Source of the DNA: an uncultured Eubacterium sp.
GTDB lineage: Bacteria; Bacillota; Clostridia; Lachnospirales; Lachnospiraceae
NCBI RefSeq assembly: GCF_937958975.1
Contig: NZ_CALGRE010000014.1
Location: 59,227 to 123,226, forward strand
Direction: 5' to 3'
DNA length: 64,000 nt
Under the pieces are notes generated by a model. That model saw only the letters and a program-made list of their open reading frames with translations, ran no database searches and was not told the origin of the DNA. Each line of letters begins with the position of its first letter. Within the stretch, counting starts at the first letter, position 1. The translations under genes and the position numbers were made by a program. This document shows, piece after piece, positions 29,118 to 38,172 of the stretch.

Positions 29118-29146
29118 TATACACATAATTTTTATTGTGCTAGAAT
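29118..29146 (+). promoter_or_regulatory. Candidate promoter ahead of radC
   Basis: TATACA (29118-29123) and TAGAAT (29141-29146) are 17 bases apart, with a TGc extended -10. Transcription from here would start near 29153, at the first base of the hairpin series described at 29148-29270. The -35 is a weak match, so the call is tentative. Confidence 0.4.
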
Positions 29147-29147
29147 A

Positions 29148-29270
29148 ACTTGTAACCATTTTCTGAAAGAAAATGATTACCTGCTTATGGCACATCTGCG
29201 AAGCAGATTTTTCATGTGCCATAATACCAATATACTTGTAACCATTTTCTAAGAAAAAATGGTTACCTGC
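29148..29270 (+). repeat. Three-hairpin intergenic element with a repeated 17-base unit
   Basis: The 17-mer ACTTGTAACCATTTTCT occurs twice (29148-29164 and 29234-29250). Each copy is the left arm of a hairpin with a 13-base right arm (29168-29180 with one mismatch; 29254-29266 with one mismatch) and a 3-base loop, and each is followed by CCTGC. Between them lies a third, nested hairpin: TTATGGCACAT (29185-29195) pairs with ATGTGCCATAA (29214-29224), with an inner TCTGC-GAA-GCAGA stem. No long T-run follows, so it is not a normal terminator. It could be a dispersed repeat or a structured leader of radC. Confidence 0.7.
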
Positions 29271-29307
29271 CAGTTCTGAACTTGGAGAGAGACAGAAATG
29301 GAGTTAT

Positions 29308-29994
29308 ATGAAAAAAATTAAAGACATCCCACAAACAGAGAGACCTTACGAAAAATGTTTTTCTTCCGGTCCCGAAGTGCTGTCAGACTGTGAACTATTG
29401 TCTGTTATTTTAAGAACAGGTACGAATGGGAGCAGTGCATATGATTTAGCCAATGAAATTCTAACGGATGAAGGAGGGAAGATAAATCTTTTATCTGTGA
29501 TGCATATTTCAAAAGAAGAGCTTCTCCAAATCAAGGGGATGGGGATGGTCAAAACTGTTCAAATTTTATGTTTGGGTGAGTTGGCTAAAAGAATTTCCAT
29601 AAAACCTTTTCACAATAATGTGAAATATGACAGCCCTCAAAAGATTGCAGGTTTTTTTATGGAAAAAATGCGGCATTTAGAGCAGGAAACATTAAATGTA
29701 ATGTTTTTGGATGTGAAATGTAAGTTAATAAAAGATAAGGAACTCACGAGAGGAACCATCAGCCAGTCGCTTGTTTGCACAAGGGAGATTTTTGTTGAGG
29801 CGTTAAAGTGTAATGCAGCAAATATTGTTCTAATACACAATCACCCCAGCGGTGAGCCGACACCAAGTAAAGATGATATAAAAAGTACACTTAAGATTCG
29901 AGAAGCAGGTATTTTGATAGGAATTACGCTTCTTGACCATATTATTATCGGAGATAATAAATTTTCAAGTTTAAAAGAATTAAAATTTATATAA
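29308..29994 (+). CDS. radC: RadC family protein (JAB/MPN domain)
   Basis: A 228-residue protein with an N-terminal helix-hairpin-helix-like region (about 1-95, with CELLSVILRTGT) and a C-terminal JAB1/MPN metal-binding domain whose signature HNHPSGEPTPSKDD lies near residue 177. RadC was named for DNA repair but its true role is unsettled. It sits directly before mreB, which is the conserved radC-mreBCD arrangement of Firmicutes. A GGAG site at 29300-29303 supports the start. It is preceded by the three-hairpin element. Confidence 0.95.
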   Translation: MKKIKDIPQTERPYEKCFSSGPEVLSDCELLSVILRTGTNGSSAYDLANEILTDEGGKINLLSVMHISKEELLQIKGMGMVKTVQILCLGELAKRISIKPFHNNVKYDSPQKIAGFFMEKMRHLEQETLNVMFLDVKCKLIKDKELTRGTISQSLVCTREIFVEALKCNAANIVLIHNHPSGEPTPSKDDIKSTLKIREAGILIGITLLDHIIIGDNKFSSLKELKFI

Positions 29995-30005
29995 ACCAGG
30001 TTGTA

Positions 30006-30044
30006 AACTTATAATCATTTCTCATAAGAACATAATTATAAGTT
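30006..30044 (+). other. Hairpin between radC and mreB
   Basis: AACTTATAAT (30006-30015) pairs perfectly with ATTATAAGTT (30035-30044) around a 19-base loop. It ends just before the AAAGGA ribosome binding site of mreB. There is no T-run, so an mRNA-stability or translation-control hairpin is more likely than a terminator. Confidence 0.4.
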
Positions 30045-30059
30045 ATGAAAGGATATACT

Positions 30060-31091
30060 ATGAGTCGTAGTGTTTTTGGTATTGATTTTGGTACAAGCAA
30101 TATTAAAATATATAATGGAATAACAAGAACAACATTAAATGAAAAAAATATTATTGCTATAAAAAACAAAAATGAATTATTTGAAATCGGGGATGAAGCA
30201 TATAAAATGTATGAGAAGTCTCCTGAAAATATTAATGTTATATTCCCAATTAAATATGGTGTAATTGCTGATTTGAAAAGCATGAAGATGTTATTTGAAC
30301 AGTTTTATAAGAAAATGACCGGTCCCAGAGGAAGTAAAATGGGAAGATTTTGTATTGCAGTACCCGCAGATATTACAGAAGTCGAAAAAAGGGCATTTTA
30401 TGATGTTGTAGCGAAATCAGATATTAAAGCAAGAGAGATTAAAATTGTTGAAAAACCTATTGCCGATGCAGTCGGGCTTGGAATCGATATGTCAAGTGCC
30501 AGAGGAAACATGATAGTCAATATTGGCGCTGATACGACAGAAATTTCTGTAATTTCTCTTGGAGGTATCGTTGTCAGCAGAATAATAAAACTTGGTGGTA
30601 ATAAATTAGACCAGATGATTTGTGATGTTGTCAAAAGAAAGTACAATATTTTGATTGGATTGAAAACAGCAGAGCAGATTAAAAAAACATTGTCTGATGC
30701 AATGTATGACGAAGATGACGATGGAAATGATGATATTCTTTATGTATATGGAAGGAACGTCATTACAGGACTGCCTTCCGAGAGAGGGGTTTCCAAAGAA
30801 ACGATTTATGAGGCAATCAAGCAGTTTTTTGATGACATCACAGAAGCTATCAAAAATCTTCTTGAGAGAACGCCACCGGAGCTTTCGGCAGATATTATTG
30901 ATACGGGAATTTATCTTACAGGTGGTTCCTCTTCTATAAAAAATTTGGACAAGCTCATTGCCAAAGAAACAGATTTAAAAGTGAATACCGTAAATAATGC
31001 ACAGGATTCGGTGATAAGAGGTATTTCTGTAATTATGTCTGATTCCGGATTTAAGAAATTAATGTATGAACCGAGAGAAAGTTCATTCTAG
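30060..31091 (+). CDS. mreB: Rod-shape protein MreB (actin-like)
   Basis: Actin-like ATPase that forms membrane-bound filaments guiding lateral peptidoglycan synthesis. The phosphate-1 motif is GIDFGTSNIKIYNG (residues about 6-19), and the phosphate-2 motif VNIGADTTEISVISLGG lies near residue 155; VEKPIADAVGLG is also typical. With the start at ATG 30060 (AAAGGA site at 30048-30053) the protein has 343 residues, near the usual 335-345. It is followed by mreC and mreD and then mrdA, the standard elongasome cluster. Confidence 0.95.
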   Translation: MSRSVFGIDFGTSNIKIYNGITRTTLNEKNIIAIKNKNELFEIGDEAYKMYEKSPENINVIFPIKYGVIADLKSMKMLFEQFYKKMTGPRGSKMGRFCIAVPADITEVEKRAFYDVVAKSDIKAREIKIVEKPIADAVGLGIDMSSARGNMIVNIGADTTEISVISLGGIVVSRIIKLGGNKLDQMICDVVKRKYNILIGLKTAEQIKKTLSDAMYDEDDDGNDDILYVYGRNVITGLPSERGVSKETIYEAIKQFFDDITEAIKNLLERTPPELSADIIDTGIYLTGGSSSIKNLDKLIAKETDLKVNTVNNAQDSVIRGISVIMSDSGFKKLMYEPRESSF

Positions 31092-31147
31092 CAGCGTTTA
31101 CTTTTGTACAGATAACATGTAGTTAATTTAGTTATAGGATGAGAAGA

Positions 31148-31999
31148 ATGAAAAGACCAACAAAGATTAATATAAAACCAAAAATTTTAATATTTATACT
31201 GACACTGATTTGTATTGCATCATTAATACTGTCAGTTGCTTTTTCAAGTTTTTCCAGACCGTTTAAAACAGTCGCAGGTATTGTTGTAGTTCCCCTGCAA
31301 AGTGGTGTGAATAATATTGGAAGCTGGTTTACGGATAAAACTCAGCTTTTAAAGACAGTAAAGCAGCTAAAAAATGAAAATACAAAACTGTCTGAACAAG
31401 TGAATGAGCTTACAGAGGAGAACAGCCTTTTAGCACAGAATAAATATGAACTTACACGCCTTAGAGAGTTAATGAAATTAGATGAAGATTATTCGGCATA
31501 CGAAAAGGTGGCTGCAAAAGTTATCGGGAAATATCCCGGGAAATGGTTTAACATATTTACAATTAATCGTGGTTCCGATGATGGCATCCAAGTGGATATG
31601 AATGTGATTAGCGGCGGTGGACTCGTAGGAATTGTCTATGATGTAGGAAAAAATTACGCAAAGGTGCGTTCTATTATTGACGATGAGAGTAATGTGAGCG
31701 TTTCTTTTGCAAATACATCTGATACGGGCTATGCCAGTGGAGATTTAAAATTGTTTGACGAAGGTATTTTAAATATTACCGGGGTTGCAAAGGAAGCTAA
31801 AATTGCGGAGGGTGATATGGTTATCACATCACAGATTAGTGATAAATTTCTTCCGGGTATTTTGGTAGGTTATATGACTGAGACATCAAAGGATTCCAAT
31901 GAACTCACACAATCGGGCAAAATGATTCCTGTTGTGGATTTTCAACATATTGATGAAGTTTTAGTTATCAAAAAGTTAAAAGAAGGATTAAAGGATTAA
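31148..31999 (+). CDS. mreC: Rod-shape protein MreC
   Basis: Bitopic membrane protein of the elongasome that links MreB to penicillin-binding proteins. It has one membrane segment (about residues 14-34), a coiled-coil (about 65-105, LKTVKQLKNENTKLSEQ and following) and a C-terminal beta domain with the family patterns KVIGKYPGKWFNIFTINRG and ISGGGLVGIVYDVG. I prefer the start at ATG 31148 because AGGA at 31136-31139 is eight bases away, whereas the ATG at 31139 overlaps it. The protein has 283 residues. mreD follows 22 bases later. Confidence 0.95.
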   Translation: MKRPTKINIKPKILIFILTLICIASLILSVAFSSFSRPFKTVAGIVVVPLQSGVNNIGSWFTDKTQLLKTVKQLKNENTKLSEQVNELTEENSLLAQNKYELTRLRELMKLDEDYSAYEKVAAKVIGKYPGKWFNIFTINRGSDDGIQVDMNVISGGGLVGIVYDVGKNYAKVRSIIDDESNVSVSFANTSDTGYASGDLKLFDEGILNITGVAKEAKIAEGDMVITSQISDKFLPGILVGYMTETSKDSNELTQSGKMIPVVDFQHIDEVLVIKKLKEGLKD

Positions 32000-32021
32000 T
32001 TCAATTCTAAGGGTAATATTT

Positions 32022-32555
32022 ATGAAACACAGATTGATTAAAATAATAATCACGGCAGTTATTATTATCACTGCATTTGTTTTGCAGACTTCACTTTCCC
32101 GTGCAAATTATCAGACTGTTGCCACACCGAACCTACTGTTGATGACGACGTGTATTTTTGGTTTTATGCGTGGCTGCAACTATGGAAGTGTTACCGGGCT
32201 GATATGCGGACTGCTGGTTGACATATTTTTTGGTGATGTTATCGGGCTTTATGCACTGATATATATGTATGTAGGATTTTTTAGTGGATTATTTAAAAAA
32301 ATGTTTTACAGCAATCACATTTTTATGCCAATGTTATTAGTTTTAGCCAGTGATTTCACATATAATCTGGCATGCTATACATTCCGATTTTTATTAAGAA
32401 ACAAATTAGATTTTTCATTTTATTTCAATAAAGTAATTATACCGGAAATGATTATTACAACTTTTGTTACATTTTTACTGTATAAGTTATTTTATCTTTT
32501 GAATGAAAAAATATTTACTTTAAAACAGGAGAATATATTAAGTTTTGATAAGTGA
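32022..32555 (+). CDS. mreD: Rod-shape protein MreD
   Basis: A 177-residue integral membrane protein with five to six hydrophobic segments, starting with IIITAVIIITAFVLQTSLSR. Its position directly after mreC and the small, polytopic build (GLICGLLVDIFFGDVIGLYAL is the usual conserved GxxxDxxxG region) identify it as MreD, the third elongasome scaffold protein. Its last 11 bases overlap the start of the penicillin-binding protein gene. Confidence 0.93.
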   Translation: MKHRLIKIIITAVIIITAFVLQTSLSRANYQTVATPNLLLMTTCIFGFMRGCNYGSVTGLICGLLVDIFFGDVIGLYALIYMYVGFFSGLFKKMFYSNHIFMPMLLVLASDFTYNLACYTFRFLLRNKLDFSFYFNKVIIPEMIITTFVTFLLYKLFYLLNEKIFTLKQENILSFDK

Positions 32556-35376
32556 TTTTTTATATACCATATCTAAAATAATTAAATCGAGAATCTTTAT
32601 TGTAAGTATTATAATAATTGGTCTGTTTTCTATTCTGTTATACAGAATTTTTGATTTGCAGATTGTCAATGAAAATTATTATTTGAATACATACATTAAA
32701 AAAGCTGAAAAGACTGTCTATACATCCGGTACCCGTGGAAAAATACTGGATGTAAAGGGGAATGTTCTGGCGTATGATGAGTTGGCGTATATTGTCAGAA
32801 TGGAAGATAAGATTGACAGTTCTAATGAAAAAAACAACCAGATGAATTCCATTGTATATAAAGCAATCAATGTGATTGAAAAATATGGAGATAAGGTGAT
32901 TATTGATTTTCCGATTACTTTAAATGAAGATGGAAAGTGGGAGGAAAGTTTTACATCTGACAGAGCGAAACAGCTTTTTATGGAAAATATTTTTGGTAAA
33001 GGGTTAAAATATCAGGGACATGATTATACGAATGCATCCACAGGTGAAATCATAAATTTTTTAAAAAATGATTTCTTTGAGATAGAATTAGACGTTGATG
33101 ACGAAATGCTCCTTAAGATAATATCCCTTCGCTATAATGTATACGCAAATTCTTATCAGAAGTATGTGGGGATTACTATCGCAAAAGATATTTCCAGAGA
33201 GACAGCGGCAGCTATATACGAAAATGAGGCCGAATTGACAGGTGTTACAGTAGAAGAACAAACAGTTAGAAAATATAATAACAGCATTTATTTTGCACCG
33301 ATTCTGGGATATACAGGTACTATTTCTGATGCGCAGTTAGAAGATTTTAAGGAAGAGGGAAAGAATTATACTTCCAGTGACATTGTTGGTAAGGCAGGAA
33401 TCGAATCATCTCTGGAAAATTATTTACAGGGAAAACATGGAGAAGAAAAGATTTTTGTAGATAATACGGGAAAGAAGTTAAGTACCATTTCAAAAAAAGA
33501 TGCGAAAGCAGGAAGTGATGTTTATCTGACAATAGATGCAAAATTACAAAAAGCTGTTTATACAATGCTTGAAAAAAGAATTGCTGCAATATTGATATCT
33601 GAAATTAAAAATTATGATGTAAATGAAAAAGAAGAAACAGATGAAGATTTACATTATATTTCCGTAAAAAAAGTATATGCACAGTTAGTCACAAATAATG
33701 TTGTGAGTATTAAGCATTTATCTAAAAAGTCAACAGACAATGAGGAACGCGTATACCAAAAATATAAAAACGGCGTTTCTGAAGCTGTCTCTAAATTAAA
33801 ATCACAGTTAAATTCTGATGATGGAGAGATTTACAATGATTTAAATGATGAATTTAAAGAATATTATGATTATATTTATGATTTGTTAAAAAATGATGGT
33901 ATTTTGCTTACATCCTCGATTGATACAAAGGATGAAACATACAATAAATATGTTGGTGGAAAAATCAGCATGAATGAATTTATCAGATATGCGATAAAGC
34001 AGAATTGGATTAATTTAGAGCCGCTTGATGTTTCAGATTCTTATTTATCTACAGAAGAGACTTATGATATTCTAAGAAAATATATTATCTCTGATATAAA
34101 GAAAAATACTTCATTTGGCAAAAAAGTAGTTTCATACAGGATTTATGATGGAACAATTTCAGGCAGTGAAATATGCATGCTTTTATATGACCAGAAAGTC
34201 TTAAAGAAAGATACGGAAACATATAATCGCTTGTCTACTTATGATACTTATGTAACATATCAGTTTATTATTAATCAGATAAAAAAACTAAATATTACAC
34301 CGGCGCAGCTTGCATTAGACCCATGTTCCGGTTCGGTTGTAATTACAGACCCTGCAACGGGTAAAGTGAGAGCTTTGGTAACGTATCCAAGTTATGATAA
34401 TAATATGCTTTCCGGTACGGTCGACCCTGATTATTGGGCAAAATTAGTAGATGACCAGTCTGAACCGCTGTATAACAGGGCTACACAGGGAGCTTCCGCT
34501 CCAGGTTCGACCTTTAAGATGTGCACAACGATGACAGCATTAGAAGAAGATGTTGTCGGACAGTATGACACAATAACCGATAAAGGTCAGTTTGAAGAAA
34601 TAAAACCATCGCCAAAATGTTGGATTTTTTCACATGGTGCAACGCATGGAAGTATTAATGTAATGCAGGCGCTGGCGCAATCATGCAATTATTACTTTTA
34701 TGAAATGGGATACCGACTGGGAAAAAATGGAAGTAACTCATATGACAGTTCTCTTGGACTCAATAAAATGGAAAAATATGCAACGGAACTCGGATTAAAT
34801 TCATTGTCCGGTGTAGAAATTACCGAAAGAGAACCACATTTTTCTACAGAGAGTGCCGTCCACTCGGCAATCGGTCAGGGAAGTAATGCATTTACACCGG
34901 TTCAGTTGGCAAGATATGTATCAACAATAGCAAACGGTGGGAAAAATTATTCATTAACATTAGTGGATAAAGTAAAGTCTTCAAAGGGAAAAACCCTTTT
35001 GAAAAATAAATCTAAGCTTACAAATACAGTTGACGTTAACACAAGTACCTGGGATGCTATTCATGATGGCATGCGACAGGTTATTACAAACGGAACTGTA
35101 TATAAATCTTTTAAAGATACAAAAATTAAGATTGCGGGAAAATCGGGTACGGCACAGGAAAATAAAAAGCGTAATCCACATTCCTTATTTGTGGCATACG
35201 CACCATATAATGAGCCTGAGCTTGCCACCTCTGTTGTAATACCTTTTGGTAATTCATCACATGATTCCGCAGAACTTGCAAAAAGTGTTATCCAATATTA
35301 TTATGGTGAAATTACCGATAAAGACATCAAAAAAGAGGTCAAAATGGATAATACGAAAAATGTTACACAGGACTAA
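32545..35376 (+). CDS. mrdA: Penicillin-binding protein 2 (MrdA type), peptidoglycan transpeptidase
   Basis: Class B penicillin-binding protein of 943 residues that cross-links peptidoglycan with RodA during elongation. One N-terminal membrane segment (about 16-36) precedes the pedestal/dimerisation domain (RGKILDVKGNVLAYDE). The transpeptidase motifs are all present: SxxK at S655-K658 (GSTFKM), SxN at 713-715 (SCN) and KSG at 866-868. The segment from about residue 345 to 590 is an insertion of some 240 hydrophilic residues not found in E. coli PBP2 (633 residues), though enlarged PBP2 proteins are seen in related Clostridia. The start is a TTG with AGGAGA at 32527-32532, overlapping mreD by 11 bases. 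Confidence 0.93.
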   Translation: MISDFLYTISKIIKSRIFIVSIIIIGLFSILLYRIFDLQIVNENYYLNTYIKKAEKTVYTSGTRGKILDVKGNVLAYDELAYIVRMEDKIDSSNEKNNQMNSIVYKAINVIEKYGDKVIIDFPITLNEDGKWEESFTSDRAKQLFMENIFGKGLKYQGHDYTNASTGEIINFLKNDFFEIELDVDDEMLLKIISLRYNVYANSYQKYVGITIAKDISRETAAAIYENEAELTGVTVEEQTVRKYNNSIYFAPILGYTGTISDAQLEDFKEEGKNYTSSDIVGKAGIESSLENYLQGKHGEEKIFVDNTGKKLSTISKKDAKAGSDVYLTIDAKLQKAVYTMLEKRIAAILISEIKNYDVNEKEETDEDLHYISVKKVYAQLVTNNVVSIKHLSKKSTDNEERVYQKYKNGVSEAVSKLKSQLNSDDGEIYNDLNDEFKEYYDYIYDLLKNDGILLTSSIDTKDETYNKYVGGKISMNEFIRYAIKQNWINLEPLDVSDSYLSTEETYDILRKYIISDIKKNTSFGKKVVSYRIYDGTISGSEICMLLYDQKVLKKDTETYNRLSTYDTYVTYQFIINQIKKLNITPAQLALDPCSGSVVITDPATGKVRALVTYPSYDNNMLSGTVDPDYWAKLVDDQSEPLYNRATQGASAPGSTFKMCTTMTALEEDVVGQYDTITDKGQFEEIKPSPKCWIFSHGATHGSINVMQALAQSCNYYFYEMGYRLGKNGSNSYDSSLGLNKMEKYATELGLNSLSGVEITEREPHFSTESAVHSAIGQGSNAFTPVQLARYVSTIANGGKNYSLTLVDKVKSSKGKTLLKNKSKLTNTVDVNTSTWDAIHDGMRQVITNGTVYKSFKDTKIKIAGKSGTAQENKKRNPHSLFVAYAPYNEPELATSVVIPFGNSSHDSAELAKSVIQYYYGEITDKDIKKEVKMDNTKNVTQD

Positions 35377-35454
35377 TTTTGTTGTAATGTAATTACAAAT
35401 CTCCTGGATAAAATACAAAGGATGACGATATTGATTTTATTTTAGGAGGAATAA

Positions 35455-36252
35455 ATGGGAGAAGTAATAGTTGTAACTTCAGGAAAGGGCGGTGTAGGAA
35501 AGACAACAATTACCGCAAATTTAAGTATAGCTTTGGCAAAGATGGGAAACAGTGTAATTGCCATTGATACAGATATCGGCCTGCGAAATTTGGATGTTGT
35601 AATGGGATTAGAAAACCACATTATATATAATTTAGTGGACGTAATCGAAGGAAATTGCAGATTAAAGCAGGCAATTATCAAAGACAGAAGGCACAGCAAT
35701 CTCTATTTGCTGCCGAGCGCACAATCACGGGACAAGGATTCCGTTACACAGGAGCAAATGATAGAATTGACTTCCTGTTTAAAAGAAGAGTTTGATTTTG
35801 TTATTATTGATTGCCCGGCCGGCATTGAACAGGGATTTAAAAATGCCATCGCAGGAGCAACAAAGGCAATTGTAGTGACAACTCCTGAGGTGTCAGCGAT
35901 AAGGGATGCTGACAGAATTATTGGTTTACTTGAAAAGGATGGAATTGAACCGATTTATCTTTTGGTAAATAAATTGAGGCCGGAGTTGATTAAACGCGGA
36001 GATATGATGTCCTCAGATGATGTCGTAGAAATTTTGGGAACAGACATTATCGGTTGTGTAAATGATGATATCAATGTAGTCATTGCCACAAATAGAGGAG
36101 AGGCTGTCGTAGACCAGAATACAGTATCCGGCCGTGCAATTATGAAGATAGCCGAGAGAATTAGTGGTGTCCATATTACTGAAGACAAAACAGAGGGAAG
36201 ATTTTCATTTCTGTTTTTCAAAAATATTTTTAGTAAGGGGGCGTCAAAATGA
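35455..36252 (+). CDS. minD: Septum site-determining ATPase MinD
   Basis: ParA/MinD-type ATPase of 265 residues that places the division site. The deviant Walker A KGGVGKTT lies near residue 11, DTDIGLRNLDVVMGLE near 40, and DCPAGIEQGFKNAIAGA is the MinD-specific Walker B region. The C-terminal FSFLFFKNIFSKG stretch fits the amphipathic membrane-targeting helix. A GGAGGA site supports the start. minE overlaps by four bases. The usual upstream minC of this gene order is missing: only 78 bases separate mrdA from minD. Confidence 0.95.
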   Translation: MGEVIVVTSGKGGVGKTTITANLSIALAKMGNSVIAIDTDIGLRNLDVVMGLENHIIYNLVDVIEGNCRLKQAIIKDRRHSNLYLLPSAQSRDKDSVTQEQMIELTSCLKEEFDFVIIDCPAGIEQGFKNAIAGATKAIVVTTPEVSAIRDADRIIGLLEKDGIEPIYLLVNKLRPELIKRGDMMSSDDVVEILGTDIIGCVNDDINVVIATNRGEAVVDQNTVSGRAIMKIAERISGVHITEDKTEGRFSFLFFKNIFSKGASK

Positions 36253-36494
36253 TTTTTAAGAGATTTATATATAGAAAGCATTCCGGGAAAATTGCACGAG
36301 AACGTTTACAGATATTATTAGTTACCGACAGACTGGGGTGTAACCCTGACACGACAGAAGCCATCAAAAAAGATATCATTAAAGTTATATCAAAATACAT
36401 AGACATAGATATTGACAACTGCCACATAGAGATACAACATGAAAAAGGTCCATGTCTTATGGCAAACATACCAATTAAGGAAATTAAAATTTAA
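36249..36494 (+). CDS. minE: Cell division topological factor MinE
   Basis: An 81-residue protein with the MinE pattern: ARERLQILLVTDR near residues 19-31 (the MinD-interaction region) and a C-terminal topological-specificity domain (EAIKKDIIKVISKYIDID, CHIEIQHE). MinE stimulates MinD ATPase and gives pole-to-pole movement of MinD. Its start overlaps the minD stop (ATGA), and GGGGG lies just upstream. Confidence 0.95.
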   Translation: MIFKRFIYRKHSGKIARERLQILLVTDRLGCNPDTTEAIKKDIIKVISKYIDIDIDNCHIEIQHEKGPCLMANIPIKEIKI

Positions 36495-36519
36495 CAGTCA
36501 GATTTGAGGTCACAGATTA

Positions 36520-37668
36520 ATGATTAGAAAAATACGAAATACCATAAAAAATTACAAATTGTCTAATTTCAATTTTAGATTACTGATATATGTTATTGCA
36601 ATTACTATTATCGGAATACTATGTATTGGAAGTGCAACAGAAGGGGAAAATTTTCAATTCAAACAAATTCTGGGGCTGGTTCTTGGAATCATTGCAATTA
36701 TCTTTTTTACATTTATCAGTTATAAATTTATATTTAAATTTTACTGGGCAATTTATTTTACTACGATAGGGCTGCTATTACTGGTTTTAGTATTGGGTTC
36801 CGTAAATAAAGGAGCAAAAAGATGGATTAATTTAGGATTTACGGAGTTTCAGCCATCAGAGTTTGCTAAAATATTTTTGATTATATTTTTAGCAACGTAT
36901 ATATATAAGAGATTAGAGACACTGAACACATTTAAAACCTTAGGCGGTGCAGTAGTTCTTTTTGGTATTCCTATGGTACTGATTTTATCACAGCCCGATT
37001 TATCAACGACAATCATTATCTGTCTGACTTTTGTGGCAATCATGTTTTTGTCCGGAATGAGTCATAAGATTGTAACGGCAGTTTTAGTTATCTCTATACC
37101 GGTTGCATGTATTTTGGGATATTTTATTATACAGCCGGATACCGGAAAAAAAATATTGAGTGAATATCAGTATAATCGTATTATCGGATTTTTCCAGGAT
37201 GACAATGAGATAGCAAAAGGAATACGCTACCAGCAGGAAAATTCACTTCTTGCTATTGGTTCCGGTGGTCTTACAGGAAAGGGGTTATACAATAACACGG
37301 TCACATCCGTAAAAAATGGAAAGATGCTGTCAGAGTCCCATACTGATTTTATTTTTACAATTGTAGGTGAAGAATTAGGTTTTATTGGTGCGGCGGCAGT
37401 CATAATATTATTATTTATGATTGTATTAGAATGTTTTATTACGGGTTCCAGAGCCCCCACGTTTGCAGGAAAATTATTTTGCTTTGGTTTTGGAGCACTA
37501 ATTGCAGTGCAGACGTTTGTAAACATTTCGGTAGCAACATTTTTACTTCCAAATACAGGTGTAACTCTGCCATTCGTTAGCTATGGTTTAACCTCACTGC
37601 TCAGTATGTATTGTGGTGTGGGAATTGTTCTAAATATTGGTTTACAACGTACAAAGGCAATGGTTTAA
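36520..37668 (+). CDS. rodA: RodA (SEDS family peptidoglycan glycosyltransferase)
   Basis: A 382-residue SEDS-family polymerase with about ten membrane segments, working with PBP2 in lateral wall growth. Family features include KGAKRWINLGFTEFQPSEFAK near residue 91, which holds the conserved motif, LSQPDLSTT near 155, and SESHTDFIFTIVGEELGF near 270. GITLPFVSYG appears as GVTLPFVSYGLTS near the C-terminus. Placement beside mreBCD-mrdA supports RodA rather than FtsW or SpoVE. The start has GAGGT at 36506. Confidence 0.94.
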   Translation: MIRKIRNTIKNYKLSNFNFRLLIYVIAITIIGILCIGSATEGENFQFKQILGLVLGIIAIIFFTFISYKFIFKFYWAIYFTTIGLLLLVLVLGSVNKGAKRWINLGFTEFQPSEFAKIFLIIFLATYIYKRLETLNTFKTLGGAVVLFGIPMVLILSQPDLSTTIIICLTFVAIMFLSGMSHKIVTAVLVISIPVACILGYFIIQPDTGKKILSEYQYNRIIGFFQDDNEIAKGIRYQQENSLLAIGSGGLTGKGLYNNTVTSVKNGKMLSESHTDFIFTIVGEELGFIGAAAVIILLFMIVLECFITGSRAPTFAGKLFCFGFGALIAVQTFVNISVATFLLPNTGVTLPFVSYGLTSLLSMYCGVGIVLNIGLQRTKAMV

Positions 37669-37773
37669 AAAATTTGTAATAAATAACTGAAAAAATAATT
37701 GAAAAATAAACATATTTGCTGTAGAACTTTTACAAATATTTAGGTATACTATTCATAAGAAATGGAGGGATTT

Positions 37774-38172
37774 ATGAACATCGGATTAATTGCACACGAC
37801 TCGAAAAAAAAGCTTATGCAGAATTTTTGTATCGCCTATAGAGGAATTCTGTGCAAGCATTCATTATATGCAACAGGAACCACAGGAAGATTGATAGAAG
37901 AAGCAGCAAATTTGAATGTTTATAAATATCTGGCAGGACATTTAGGGGGAGAACAGCAAATGTGTTCGCAAATCGAGCAGAATGATTTAGATTTACTGAT
38001 TTTTATCAGAGACCCACTGAACCCAAAGTCCCACGAGCCGGATATTCATAAAGCAATCAGATTGTGTGACATGCACAATATTCCTTTGGCAACAAATATA
38101 GCCACAGCAGAATTGTTGATTAAGTCTCTGAACAGAGGTGATTTAGAGTGGCGTGAAATATATAAAAATTAA
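37774..38172 (+). CDS. mgsA: Methylglyoxal synthase
   Basis: Converts dihydroxyacetone phosphate to methylglyoxal and phosphate, a bypass of lower glycolysis. The start at ATG 37774 (GGAGGG site at 37763-37768) gives 132 residues. Motifs are NIGLIAHDSKK at the N-terminus, ATGTTGRLI (phosphate binding, about 36-44), GHLGGEQQM near 59-67 and IFIRDPLNPKSHEPD near 80, where the aspartate is the expected general base. mgsA after rodA is a known order in Clostridia. Confidence 0.96.
   Translation: MNIGLIAHDSKKKLMQNFCIAYRGILCKHSLYATGTTGRLIEEAANLNVYKYLAGHLGGEQQMCSQIEQNDLDLLIFIRDPLNPKSHEPDIHKAIRLCDMHNIPLATNIATAELLIKSLNRGDLEWREIYKN

Noticed and set aside
29148..29270. CRISPR array, because a unit recurs
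   Set aside because: There are only two copies, each a hairpin, with no regular repeat-spacer pattern and no cas genes in the window.
29234..29270. Rho-independent terminator of the ynbB-like gene
   Set aside because: The stem is not followed by a T-run on either strand.
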